The translations under genes and the position numbers were made by a program. 64,000 nucleotides of DNA from Pantoea eucrina. GTDB taxonomy: Bacteria; Pseudomonadota; Gammaproteobacteria; Enterobacterales; Enterobacteriaceae. A model generated the notes under the pieces. It searched no databases. It was not told the origin of the DNA and was given only the letters and a program-made list of their open reading frames with translations. The stretch spans positions 2,568,892-2,632,891 of the forward strand of contig NZ_MAYN01000008.1 in NCBI RefSeq assembly GCF_001691555.1, read 5' to 3'. Within the stretch, counting starts at the first letter, position 1; each line of letters opens with the position of its first letter. Positions 27,816 to 35,444 of the stretch are shown piece by piece.

Positions 27816-28811
27816 TTACTGCGGCGTAAATCGGCGTAAATGTTGCACAGTGGCAAGCCAGGCCGCAATCCAGCCAATAATCGCGGCAATCAGCAGCAGC
27901 AGCAGGCCTTCATCCCAGGCAAACCCTTCCAGCGTAAAGGCGGTGCCAAACACCGATGCTACCTGCGCCACCACCGACTGCAGTCGCAGCACCAGCACTT
28001 CAGAAAGCACCAGTGACAGCAGCGCACCGGCAAAACCCAGCAGCGCACCGCCATAGAGGAACGGCCGCAGAATAAAGCCATCCGTTGCGCCAATCAGCTT
28101 CTGAACGTTGATGGTATCGCGCCGGGCAAAGATGCTGAGCCGGACACTGTTACCAATCACCAGGAACACCGCCACAATCATCAGCAGACCGATCATAGAG
28201 GCTACCTGTCCGACCAGGCCCGTCAGCGCCGCCAGACGGGCAAACCAGCTGTCATCCATACGTACTTCATCTACACCCTGCACTTTCGCCACCCGATCGC
28301 GCAGGCTTGCCATGGTGTCAGAGTTCTGGAAATTAAGCTTCGGCGTGATGATTGCGACTGCCGGCAGCGGATTCTGCTCCAGCAGATCCATTGCGCCGCC
28401 AAAGCCGGACCAGTTGCGGAACTCACTCTGCGCCTCGTCGCGCGTCAGGTAGTTCACGCTGTCGACCCCTTCCAGCTGCTTAAGCTGTGCGGTCACGTTT
28501 TCTGCCGCGCTATCGTCCAGCGTCTTATCAAGATAGACCGTCAGCTGCGGCGCCGGATACCATTGGGTGGCCGCCTGACTGACGTTTTTCCACACCATGT
28601 AACAGACGCTGGGCAGCGTCAGAGAAATGGCGATAACCATGACGGTGAGCAGCGTTGCCAGCGGCTGACGCCACATATCGGACAGCGTACCGCGCAGGGC
28701 GTAGCGCCACTGCTCCTGCCAGCCGCCTTTCAGCGCTTTACGCTTTGACGGCGCCTTAGGCTGCTTTGCCGGCCTGGCTGCCGCCGGACGCTTGTTGCGT
28801 TTATTGACCAT
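27816..28811 (-). CDS. ftsX: Cell-division ABC transporter permease FtsX
   Basis: 331 residues (E. coli 352). A basic, Lys/Arg/Pro-rich cytoplasmic N-terminus is about 20 residues shorter than in E. coli. Then one membrane segment ([20 protein letters not shown]), a periplasmic domain of about 110 residues that recruits EnvC, and three more membrane segments. FtsEX drives septal amidase activation during division. It overlaps ftsE by 11 bp; order ftsY-ftsE-ftsX is universal in enterobacteria. Confidence 0.97.
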   Translation of the reverse strand: MVNKRNKRPAAARPAKQPKAPSKRKALKGGWQEQWRYALRGTLSDMWRQPLATLLTVMVIAISLTLPSVCYMVWKNVSQAATQWYPAPQLTVYLDKTLDDSAAENVTAQLKQLEGVDSVNYLTRDEAQSEFRNWSGFGGAMDLLEQNPLPAVAIITPKLNFQNSDTMASLRDRVAKVQGVDEVRMDDSWFARLAALTGLVGQVASMIGLLMIVAVFLVIGNSVRLSIFARRDTINVQKLIGATDGFILRPFLYGGALLGFAGALLSLVLSEVLVLRLQSVVAQVASVFGTAFTLEGFAWDEGLLLLLIAAIIGWIAAWLATVQHLRRFTPQ

Positions 28812-29469
28812 CGTGGCCTCCGTGCAGACGTCCCTGATTCAGCGTCATCACGCGGTAGTTGCGCCGCGCGATCAGCCCCAGATCGTGGGTTGCCATCAGT
28901 ACCGTTACTCCAACGCGGTTAAACTCTTCAAACAGGCGCAGAATATCTTCTGACAGCGCGTTATCGAGGTTACCGGTGGGTTCATCTGCCAGCAGCACCG
29001 CGGGTTTATTAACCACCGCGCGCGCAATGCCCACGCGCTGCTGTTCACCGCCGGAGAGCTGAATCGGGTAACTTTTCGCTTTGTCGAGCAGGCCGACTTT
29101 ATCCAGAGCCGCGGAAACACGACGGCGGATATCTTCGCCGCTGGCGCCGGAAATAATCAGCGGAATAGCCACATTGTCATAGACTGAGCGATCCATCAGC
29201 AGGTGGTGATCCTGAAAAATCATTCCGATCTGGCGACGCAGAAATGGCACTTCGCTGTGACGCAGACGGGAGATATCATGCCCGCTGAACCAGATCTGTC
29301 CGGCGCTCGGACGCTCGATGCCGCAAATCAGCTTCAGCAGGGTACTTTTACCCGCACCGGAGTGTCCGGTCAGGAAGGACATCTCGCCGGGACGCAGATG
29401 AAAATCGACCCCCTGCAGCGCCTGGCGCCCTCCCAGATAAGCCTTACTGACTTCTTCAAAGCGAATCAT
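28801..29469 (-). CDS. ftsE: Cell-division ATPase FtsE
   Basis: 222 residues, the E. coli length, starting at [20 protein letters not shown] with AGGA 9 nt upstream; an ATG three codons earlier overlaps the ftsY stop and has no spacing for a ribosome-binding site. Walker A is GHSGAGKST (35-43), signature [15 protein letters not shown], Walker [13 protein letters not shown]. It controls FtsX and hence peptidoglycan hydrolysis at the septum. Confidence 0.97.
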   Translation of the reverse strand: MIRFEEVSKAYLGGRQALQGVDFHLRPGEMSFLTGHSGAGKSTLLKLICGIERPSAGQIWFSGHDISRLRHSEVPFLRRQIGMIFQDHHLLMDRSVYDNVAIPLIISGASGEDIRRRVSAALDKVGLLDKAKSYPIQLSGGEQQRVGIARAVVNKPAVLLADEPTGNLDNALSEDILRLFEEFNRVGVTVLMATHDLGLIARRNYRVMTLNQGRLHGGHDGQ

Positions 29470-29474
29470 GCCAA

Positions 29475-31097
29475 TCATTCCTCTCGGGCAAACAGTGCCT
29501 CAATAAAGTCTGCGGCCTTAAATGGCCGTAAATCTTCGATGCCTTCTCCGACACCGATATAGCGGATAGGAATGCCGAACTGGTCAGCAATCGAGAAGAT
29601 AACGCCCCCTTTCGCCGTGCCGTCCAGCTTGGTCAGGGCGATGCCTGTCAGCCCTACCGCTTCATTAAACAGTTTTGCCTGACTGACCGCATTCTGTCCG
29701 GTGCTGGCATCTAACGTCAGCATCACCTCATGCGGCGCATCCTCATCCAACTTCTTCATCACGCGGGTGATTTTTTTCAGCTCTTCCATCAGATGCGCTT
29801 TGTTCTGCAGGCGACCGGCGGTGTCCGCAATCAGCACATCCACGTTGCGCGACTTCGCCGCCTGAATTGCATCAAAAATCACCGAGGCAGAATCTGCACC
29901 CGTATGCTGCGCCACAACCGGAATATTGTTGCGCTGTCCCCACACCTGCAGCTGCTCAACCGCAGCGGCACGGAAGGTATCGCCGGCAGCCAGCATCACC
30001 GATTTGCCTTCCGCCTGATACTGACGCGCCAGTTTACCGATGGTGGTAGTTTTGCCGACACCGTTTACGCCGACCATCAGGATCACAAATGGCGTTTTGC
30101 CACTCACATCCAGCGGCGCATCCACTTTATCAAGGATGCCGGCCATTTCCGCTTTCAGCAGACCATACAGCGCTTCAGCGTCACGCAGCTGTTTGCGACT
30201 TGCCTGCTGGGTCAGACTGGTAATAATGCGGCGGGTGGTTTCCACGCCCACATCTGCAATCAGCAGCTGTTCTTCCAGCTCATCAAACAGATCGTCATCG
30301 ATTTTTTTACCGCGAAACAGGCTGATAAAGCCTGAACCAAGGTTGGTCCGCGTTTTTACCAGGCTGCGTTTGAGGCGGGCGAAAAAGCCTTCTTTAGTCG
30401 GGCGCTCCTGCTCCTGCGTCACAATAGGCGCTGCCGCCAGCGGAAGATCGCTTACGGTGTCTTCGGCTTCAGCAGCATCTTCAGCGTAGGTTTCCGCCAG
30501 CGCCAGCGCCTCCAGCTCTTCATCGCTGAGCGGTGCGTCTTCATCTGTCTCAGCTTCCGCTTCGGCCAGCTGACTTTCATCGCCAGGCAGGATAGGTTCC
30601 GGCGCCACGGCGGCAGTCAGCGGTTGCTCATCCGCCGCGACAGCAGGTGTTTCTTCCGTCAGGCGCTTTTCACTGACCGGCAGCGGAGCCAGCTCAGGCT
30701 CCTCTTCCGGCAGGATCTCCTCATTAACCGGCAGCGGAGCCAGCTCAGGCTCCTCTTCCGGCAGGATCTCTTCGTTAACCGGCAGCGGGGCCAGCTCAGG
30801 CTCCTCTTCCGGCAGGATCTCTTCAGGCTGCGCGGTGATGCTTCCATCCTCAGACGCTGGCACGTGCCGGGCCGTCTGATCTGCTGCCTGCTCTTTCGCT
30901 TTTTGCTCCGTCAGCGCAACGGTTTCCGCTGCCTGCGCTTCGGCGCGCCCGGACGCACTCGTACTCTCTTCAGCGGCAGCAGGCTGAGCCTCCTCTGCGG
31001 GCTGCTCTTTTACCTGCTCTTCAGCCGGGGCGGGCGCCTGCTCTTCTTTGCCAAAGCCCAGCCAGGAAAAAAAGCCGCGTTTTTTCTCTTTTGCCAT
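29475..31097 (-). CDS. ftsY: Signal recognition particle receptor FtsY
   Basis: 540 residues (E. coli 497). The N-terminal acidic A domain (about 1-235) is enlarged. It contains the sequence EEILPEEEPELAPLPVN three times in tandem at residues 92-142. The NG GTPase domain follows: G1 GVNGVGKTTT (343-352), DTAGR (425-429), TKLDGTAKGG (489-498). It docks SRP-ribosome complexes at the Sec translocon. The extra length is in the A domain, which varies in the family; the GTPase core is unaltered. First gene of ftsYEX. Confidence 0.97.
   Translation of the reverse strand: MAKEKKRGFFSWLGFGKEEQAPAPAEEQVKEQPAEEAQPAAAEESTSASGRAEAQAAETVALTEQKAKEQAADQTARHVPASEDGSITAQPEEILPEEEPELAPLPVNEEILPEEEPELAPLPVNEEILPEEEPELAPLPVSEKRLTEETPAVAADEQPLTAAVAPEPILPGDESQLAEAEAETDEDAPLSDEELEALALAETYAEDAAEAEDTVSDLPLAAAPIVTQEQERPTKEGFFARLKRSLVKTRTNLGSGFISLFRGKKIDDDLFDELEEQLLIADVGVETTRRIITSLTQQASRKQLRDAEALYGLLKAEMAGILDKVDAPLDVSGKTPFVILMVGVNGVGKTTTIGKLARQYQAEGKSVMLAAGDTFRAAAVEQLQVWGQRNNIPVVAQHTGADSASVIFDAIQAAKSRNVDVLIADTAGRLQNKAHLMEELKKITRVMKKLDEDAPHEVMLTLDASTGQNAVSQAKLFNEAVGLTGIALTKLDGTAKGGVIFSIADQFGIPIRYIGVGEGIEDLRPFKAADFIEALFAREE
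30672..30824 (-). repeat. Triple 51-bp in-frame tandem repeat in ftsY
   Basis: Three near-identical 51-bp units encode three 17-residue copies (residues 92-108, 109-125, 126-142). Only a few synonymous changes and one Asn-to-Ser change distinguish them, pointing to recent duplication by slippage or unequal crossover. Copy number is likely to vary among strains. Confidence 0.95.
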
Positions 31098-31325
31098 TGT
31101 GTGACCACACTCCTCGATGGCTTATTCCCGGTAGCACGCTGTCCCCAGGGGATATAAATTCAGTTTTTAAGCTTTCTGCAGCGTAAAATCAGCGCATTAC
31201 GCACACTTGTATCGTTCAATAGTCTAACACTTTCCGGCCAGCGCACCACAGCACCCTTTTTTACGTTTCTTCTGCCTGTCGCGCCCGTTAAACTACGCAA
31301 CAAATTATGACGAGTTGTGAGCAAA

Positions 31326-31925
31326 ATGAGTAAATCACCCCGCAGCAGCGGCGGCGCTGGCCAAATCCGCATTATTGGTGGCCAGTGGCGCGGCCGTAAA
31401 CTTCCGGTGCCGGATAGCGCAGGCCTGCGCCCCACGACCGATCGCGTACGCGAAACCCTGTTTAACTGGCTGGCGCCCGATCTTCAGCAGGCGCGCTGCC
31501 TCGATTGCTTTGCCGGCAGCGGTGCGCTGGGTCTGGAAGCGCTGTCGCGCTATGCGGGCTCAGTGACGCTGCTGGAGCTGGAACGCAGCGTGGCGCAGCA
31601 GCTGTCGCGCAATGTCGACACCCTGCGCGCAACGCAGGCTACAGTGATACAGGCCAACACGCTGCAGTGGCTCAGCCAGCCGGGGGAAGCGTTTGATATT
31701 GTGTTTGTCGACCCGCCGTTTCGCAAAGGGCTGCTGGCGGAAACGCTGGCGCTGCTGGAGCGTAATCAGTGGCTGAGCGCAGATGCGCTGATTTACGTAG
31801 AAAGTGAAGTGGAACAGGGCACGCCTGATGTGCCCGCCAGCTGGCAGCTTTACCGGGAGAAGATCGCCGGTCAGGTCGCCTACCGACTCTATCAACGCCA
31901 ACAGGAGGCGCATGATGTGGCTTAA
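31326..31925 (+). CDS. rsmD: 16S rRNA m2G966 methyltransferase RsmD
   Basis: 199 residues (E. coli 198), start MSKSPRSSGGAGQIRIIGGQ. A GTG three codons upstream (31317) is an alternative start with GACGAG before it. SAM-binding motif DCFAGSGALGLEALSR and catalytic VDPPF (in DIVFVDPPFRKG) are intact. It methylates G966 of 16S rRNA in the 30S subunit. Divergent from ftsY, as in K-12, and overlaps yhhL by 11 bp. Confidence 0.95.
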   Translation: MSKSPRSSGGAGQIRIIGGQWRGRKLPVPDSAGLRPTTDRVRETLFNWLAPDLQQARCLDCFAGSGALGLEALSRYAGSVTLLELERSVAQQLSRNVDTLRATQATVIQANTLQWLSQPGEAFDIVFVDPPFRKGLLAETLALLERNQWLSADALIYVESEVEQGTPDVPASWQLYREKIAGQVAYRLYQRQQEAHDVA

Positions 31926-32184
31926 TCTGGGACGGTTACTGATGATTTGCGTCTGGGCTTTTCTGCTGCTGAATCTGGTGCACCCTTTCCCCACCCCGCT
32001 GCGCTACTTTGTGCATGTCGCCCTGTTTTTCATGGTGATTATGCATGGACTGCAGCTGGTACTGCTGCGCGCCACCCAGCCTAAAGAGGCGCCGAAACTG
32101 AGCGGCGCCACGCAGGCTAAAATTTTCTTTTTCGGGGTGTTTGAGCTGCTGGCCTGGCAGAAAAAGCACTATCCAAAGATGTAA
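31915..32184 (+). CDS. yhhL: DUF1145 membrane protein YhhL
   Basis: 89 residues, the E. coli length. AGGAGG lies 6 nt before the second of two adjacent ATGs, favouring the start at 31915. Two hydrophobic segments (LLMICVWAFLLLNLV and FVHVALFFMVIMHGLQLVLL) and a conserved C-terminus FGVFELLAWQKKHY mark the family. The function is unknown. It is translationally coupled to rsmD. Confidence 0.9.
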   Translation: MWLNLGRLLMICVWAFLLLNLVHPFPTPLRYFVHVALFFMVIMHGLQLVLLRATQPKEAPKLSGATQAKIFFFGVFELLAWQKKHYPKM

Positions 32185-32203
32185 CTCTGCACATCCGGTT
32201 TTA

Positions 32204-32235
32204 ACCGGAGCACCTTCGCTGGCGCTCCGGTTTTA
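32204..32235 (+). terminator. Terminator between yhhL and yhhM
   Basis: ACCGGAGC / GCTCCGGT, an 8-bp perfect stem, is followed by TTTTA on the plus strand. It separates the convergent genes rsmD-yhhL and yhhM and could serve both. Confidence 0.8.
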
Positions 32236-32589
32236 GCGCGCGGGGGTAAAGCTGACAAACCGGCTGCCCTGCATCTTCAGCTCGCCTTTAACACCCTTAT
32301 CCATCTGATGATAATCGCTGGCGCTGACCGCAGTTTTAATGTCGCTCGCGCCGTTCAGCGGATGAAACCAGGCTTCATATTTCATCTCTTCACCGGCAAT
32401 CTCTTCGCGCTGCCGCGAACGGCGATTTGGCGCCGGAAACTCACGTTTTGTTTTTACCTGCACGGTAAGCGATCGCACCGGAGAGGCATCGTTAACCGCG
32501 GCTTCGCGCCGCTGCTTGATAAACTGCCGGGTCGCCAGAATGGCAATAATCGCCAGGACGATAAAAAAGATTAGCGGTGGTTTGCTCAT
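32233..32589 (-). CDS. yhhM: DUF2500 protein YhhM
   Basis: 118 residues (E. coli 119). An N-terminal membrane anchor ([17 protein letters not shown]) is followed by a basic segment and a small beta-rich domain ending [18 protein letters not shown], typical of DUF2500. Probably faces the periplasm. The function is unknown. Lies between yhhL and yhhN as in K-12. Confidence 0.9.
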   Translation of the reverse strand: MSKPPLIFFIVLAIIAILATRQFIKQRREAAVNDASPVRSLTVQVKTKREFPAPNRRSRQREEIAGEEMKYEAWFHPLNGASDIKTAVSASDYHQMDKGVKGELKMQGSRFVSFTPAR

Positions 32590-32748
32590 GTTTTTGCTCG
32601 CACTTCACTTCATTTGATAATTAAAAAAGAGGCTAAAGCATACAACCAGAGTTGCCCGATTGTCACATTTGCCAGCGGTAACTTAAACTCAAAGAGAGTC
32701 TGGGATATTTCAACAATGTGGACATCTGGTCTACAAAAGGGAGAAAAA

Positions 32749-33378
32749 ATGCTTTGGTCTTTCCTTGCAGTACTTTTTTCCGGCTGGCTTTATGTGGATG
32801 CCTCCTATCGTGGTCCGCAGTGGCAACGCTGGCTGTTTAAACCCGTGACCCTGCTGCTGCTGGTTGCCTGGGCCTGGCAGGCGCCCGCTGTGAATACCAC
32901 GGATTATCTGATCCTCGCCGGACTGATTGCCACGCTGGCAGGCGACGCGCTGATGCTGCTGCCGCGGCAGCAGATGCTCTATGCGCTGGGTGCCTTTTTC
33001 CTTTCGCATCTGCTCTACACCATCAGCTTTACCGCCCATATGACCATGAGCTTCTACTGGCCGATCCCGCTGACGTTCCTGATCATCGGCGTTGCGGTCA
33101 TTGCGCTGCTCTGGACGCGGCTGGAGGAGTTGCGCTGGCCTATCTGTACCCTGATTGGCATGACGCTGGTGATGAACTGGCTGGCGGCTGAAAACTACTT
33201 TTTCCGGCCAACCGACTACAGCTTTTCGCTGCTGATTGGTGCGGGCCTGCTGCTGCTGGCCAATATCATCTGGTTTATTTCACACTATCGCCGGCGTTTC
33301 AGCGCTGACAGCGCCATTGTCGCCGCCTGCTATTTTGCCGGTCACTTTATGATTGTGCGTTCGCTCTGGCTCTCATAA
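32749..33378 (+). CDS. yhhN: YhhN/TMEM86-family membrane protein
   Basis: 209 residues (E. coli 208), start [20 protein letters not shown]. Seven or eight hydrophobic segments; [21 protein letters not shown] is the family signature. Eukaryotic TMEM86B members hydrolyse lysoplasmalogen; the bacterial activity is not established. In K-12 zntA follows; here a hairpin and tusA follow directly. Confidence 0.9.
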   Translation: MLWSFLAVLFSGWLYVDASYRGPQWQRWLFKPVTLLLLVAWAWQAPAVNTTDYLILAGLIATLAGDALMLLPRQQMLYALGAFFLSHLLYTISFTAHMTMSFYWPIPLTFLIIGVAVIALLWTRLEELRWPICTLIGMTLVMNWLAAENYFFRPTDYSFSLLIGAGLLLLANIIWFISHYRRRFSADSAIVAACYFAGHFMIVRSLWLS

Positions 33379-33389
33379 TCAATCAGGCC

Positions 33390-33419
33390 ATCAGTAACGG
33401 GCCACTGCCCGTTACTGAT
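33390..33419. terminator. Bidirectional hairpin between yhhN and tusA
   Basis: A perfect 13-bp stem ATCAGTAACGGGC / GCCCGTTACTGAT with a 4-nt loop sits between convergent stop codons. A U-run is lacking, but the stem strength fits a shared 3' end. Confidence 0.75.
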
Positions 33420-33468
33420 ATCAGACGCGCCCTGCATTAACGCCATCGCACCCGCGATGACTGCATCC

Positions 33469-33720
33469 TCAGGCCTCCGCGCCTTTTCTGATCAGATACT
33501 GATATGGCAGCGCATCCGTCTGCTGTGCCAGTAAATCATGATCCATAAAGCGGCAGAAACCGGGAATATCGCGTGTGGTCGCCGGATCGTCAGCGATAAT
33601 CAGCAGCGTTTCGCCCGCCTGCATCGTGCGTACCGTCTTGCGTACCATCATCACGGGTTCAGGGCAGCGCAGGCCCAGCGCATCCAGCGTATGGTCGGGT
33701 GCGGAGAAAGGATCGCTCAT
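33469..33720 (-). CDS. tusA: Sulphur-carrier protein TusA
   Basis: 83 residues. Cys19 in [17 protein letters not shown] is the persulphide-carrying residue. TusA receives sulphur from IscS and passes it to TusBCD and MnmA for 2-thiolation of tRNA wobble uridine. The family SirA/TusA fold and length are intact. Divergent from yhhQ, as in K-12. Confidence 0.97.
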   Translation of the reverse strand: MSDPFSAPDHTLDALGLRCPEPVMMVRKTVRTMQAGETLLIIADDPATTRDIPGFCRFMDHDLLAQQTDALPYQYLIRKGAEA

Positions 33721-33803
33721 GATTCTCTTATCGGTAAGTAAACAAAGATGCTCATTCTAGCTCGCCATTTCTGCAGCGCAAGGCGACAACGATTGCGCTA
33801 AAA

Positions 33804-33854
33804 TTAACCGTTGCATAAATTGCGCAACGGGTTAAGATGCCGTCCGTTTTTTTT
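33804..33854 (+). promoter_or_regulatory. Possible attenuator before yhhQ
   Basis: TTAACCGTTGC and GCAACGGGTTAA form an 11-bp stem with one bulge and a 9-nt loop. It is followed 11 nt later by eight Ts, with a short competing stem ACGG/CCGT immediately before the T-run. The layout suggests alternative antiterminator and terminator structures. It does not match the preQ1-I riboswitch consensus. Regulatory role is inference only. Confidence 0.35.
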
Positions 33855-33869
33855 AAAACCGTTGCTTAG

Positions 33870-33996
33870 TCCCCAAAATCGTTTGCTTTTTGGCAAGGCG
33901 GCAAGCGCGTATATTCCCGGGAGCTTACTGAAGTAAGCGATCGGGATACGCAAGCGCAGCCAGTGCAGCAAAAATGCGAATGATGAAGGAGATGGG
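33870..33996 (+). repeat. ERIC (IRU) element in the yhhQ leader
   Basis: The central inverted repeat GCTTACT-GA-AGTAAGC (33923-33938) flanked by TCCCGGGA / GATCGGGA, preceded by GGCAAGGCGGCAAGCG and followed by CGCAGCCAGTGCAGC, matches the enterobacterial repetitive intergenic consensus in order and spacing. Its ends form diverged terminal inverted repeats. It would be transcribed in the yhhQ leader, where ERICs can alter mRNA stability. Confidence 0.85.
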
Positions 33997-34027
33997 TTCC
34001 CTCACCCCACTGTTAAAAAGGCTTATT

Positions 34028-34693
34028 ATGATCGCTTTTTCTGCGCGTCAGCGCATGCACGCCCTTTTCTGGCTGTCGCTGTTTCATCTGCTGGTGATCA
34101 CCTCCAGCAATTATCTGGTTCAGCTGCCGGTCGCTATTTTTGGTTTTCATACCACCTGGGGTGCGTTCAGCTTTCCCTTTATTTTTCTCGCAACCGACCT
34201 GACCGTGCGTATTTTCGGCGCCCCGCTGGCGCGGCGTATTATCCTCGCGGTGATGATCCCGGCGCTGTTTATCTCCTACGCTATCTCCTGTCTCTTTTAT
34301 CAGGGAGCATGGCAGGGCTGGGCGTCGCTGCAGCAGGTCAATCTCTTTGTCGCACGTATCGCCTGCGCCAGCTTTATGGCGTATGCACTGGGCCAGATCC
34401 TTGATGTTCACGTCTTTAACCGTCTGCGCCAGCTGCCGCAGTGGTGGATAGCGCCTGCCTGCGCGATGTTTCTGGGTAACGTGAGTGATACGCTGGCCTT
34501 TTTCTTTATCGCATTTTACAAGAGCCAGGATCCCTTCATGGCAGCGCACTGGGTCGAGATTGCCCTGGTGGATTACAGTTTCAAGGTACTGATCTGCCTT
34601 ATCTTCTTCCTTCCCGCTTATGGTCTGTTGCTGAATGCCGCCCTGAAGCGCATGGCAGAACGGTATCATGCCCGCCAGATCAATTTCGGCTGA
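34028..34693 (+). CDS. yhhQ: Queuosine precursor transporter YhhQ
   Basis: 221 residues, start MIAFSARQRMHALFWLSL, same length as E. coli. Six or so membrane segments; ITSSNYLVQLPV, FIFLATDLTVRIFG and GNVSDTLAFFFIAF are signatures of the VUT/QueT-like family. E. coli YhhQ imports preQ0/preQ1, used to make queuosine in tRNA. Its leader carries an ERIC element and a hairpin. dcrB follows in the same orientation. Confidence 0.94.
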   Translation: MIAFSARQRMHALFWLSLFHLLVITSSNYLVQLPVAIFGFHTTWGAFSFPFIFLATDLTVRIFGAPLARRIILAVMIPALFISYAISCLFYQGAWQGWASLQQVNLFVARIACASFMAYALGQILDVHVFNRLRQLPQWWIAPACAMFLGNVSDTLAFFFIAFYKSQDPFMAAHWVEIALVDYSFKVLICLIFFLPAYGLLLNAALKRMAERYHARQINFG

Positions 34694-34806
34694 TGTGCCA
34701 TAGACGAAATGGCGCAGTACGCTAAGATTTCCTGACACATCGGCGGTTGCTTTTAACCGCCGATTCCGTTTGTATAAGCCAGACTGGAATTGTAAAAGGG
34801 AACAGA

Positions 34807-35364
34807 ATGCGCAACGTAGTGAAATATGCAGGTATCGGTCTGCTGGTGCTGGGCCTGGCGGCGTGCGATCAGAAAAAAGAGGATGCCACCGCCGATAACA
34901 GCGGCACCAGCGTCAGCCAGTCAGCTCAGACTGTGAATCTGATGGAAGGGAAACTGAGTTTTACGCTGCCTGCGGGTATGTCTGATAAGAGCGGTAAGCT
35001 CGGTTCTGAATCCACTAACATGCATGTGTACGCTGATGAAACCGGCCAGCGCGCGATTATCGTGATCGCCGGCGACCCGACCAGTGATACGCTTGAGACG
35101 CTGTCAAAACGTCTGGAGCAGCAGCAGCGCAACCGCGATGCGCAGCTGCAGGTAGTGTCGAATAAAGCAGTAACGCTAAAAGATCAGCCGGCTCAGCAGC
35201 TGGATACGGTGATTTCTGCCAACAACCAGACGTCATGGTCAACGATAGTTCTGGCAAAAGTGGATGGCAAACTGCTGACGCTGCAGATCACGCTGCCGGC
35301 TGAGAATCAGCAGCAGGCGCAGAGCGATGCAGACAGCATTGTGAAAAGCATTACCCTGAAATAA
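34807..35364 (+). CDS. dcrB: Lipoprotein DcrB
   Basis: 185 residues. Lipobox LGLAAC puts the lipidated Cys at 20, and Asp21 predicts retention in the inner membrane. The body (VNLMEGKLSFTLPAGMSDKSG, LQVVSNKAVTLKDQPAQQLD) matches E. coli DcrB. DcrB is needed for infection by phages C1 and C6 and helps envelope biogenesis with other lipoprotein pathways. Start MRNVVKYAG has AAGGGA upstream; an in-frame ATG 20 codons earlier is not conserved. Confidence 0.95.
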   Translation: MRNVVKYAGIGLLVLGLAACDQKKEDATADNSGTSVSQSAQTVNLMEGKLSFTLPAGMSDKSGKLGSESTNMHVYADETGQRAIIVIAGDPTSDTLETLSKRLEQQQRNRDAQLQVVSNKAVTLKDQPAQQLDTVISANNQTSWSTIVLAKVDGKLLTLQITLPAENQQQAQSDADSIVKSITLK

Positions 35365-35370
35365 TTACGC

Positions 35371-35444
35371 CAGGTGCGCATGAAGACGCACCTGACGCTG
35401 ATCGTACCGCTTTGCAGGGTCGCCCTATGTGGCGACCCTTTTTT
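35371..35444 (+). terminator. Tandem hairpins after dcrB, shared with glgP
   Basis: The first stem is CAGGTGCG / CGCACCTG (35371-35394). The second is AGGGTCGCC / GGCGACCCT (35416-35439) followed by six or more Ts, a strong intrinsic terminator for dcrB. The T-run overlaps the glgP stop codon on the other strand. Confidence 0.9.

Larger units (their letters stand above)
33721..34027. other. tusA-yhhQ divergent region with structured leader
   Basis: 307 bp holding, on the plus strand, a long hairpin at 33804-33835 followed by a T8 run at 33847-33854, then an ERIC element to about 33996, and the yhhQ translation start. The tusA promoter is at the left end. Confidence 0.75.

Noticed and set aside
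33804..33854. preQ1 riboswitch before yhhQ
   Set aside because: The conserved preQ1-I loop and A-rich tail are not present; only generic stems are seen, so I list it as a possible attenuator.
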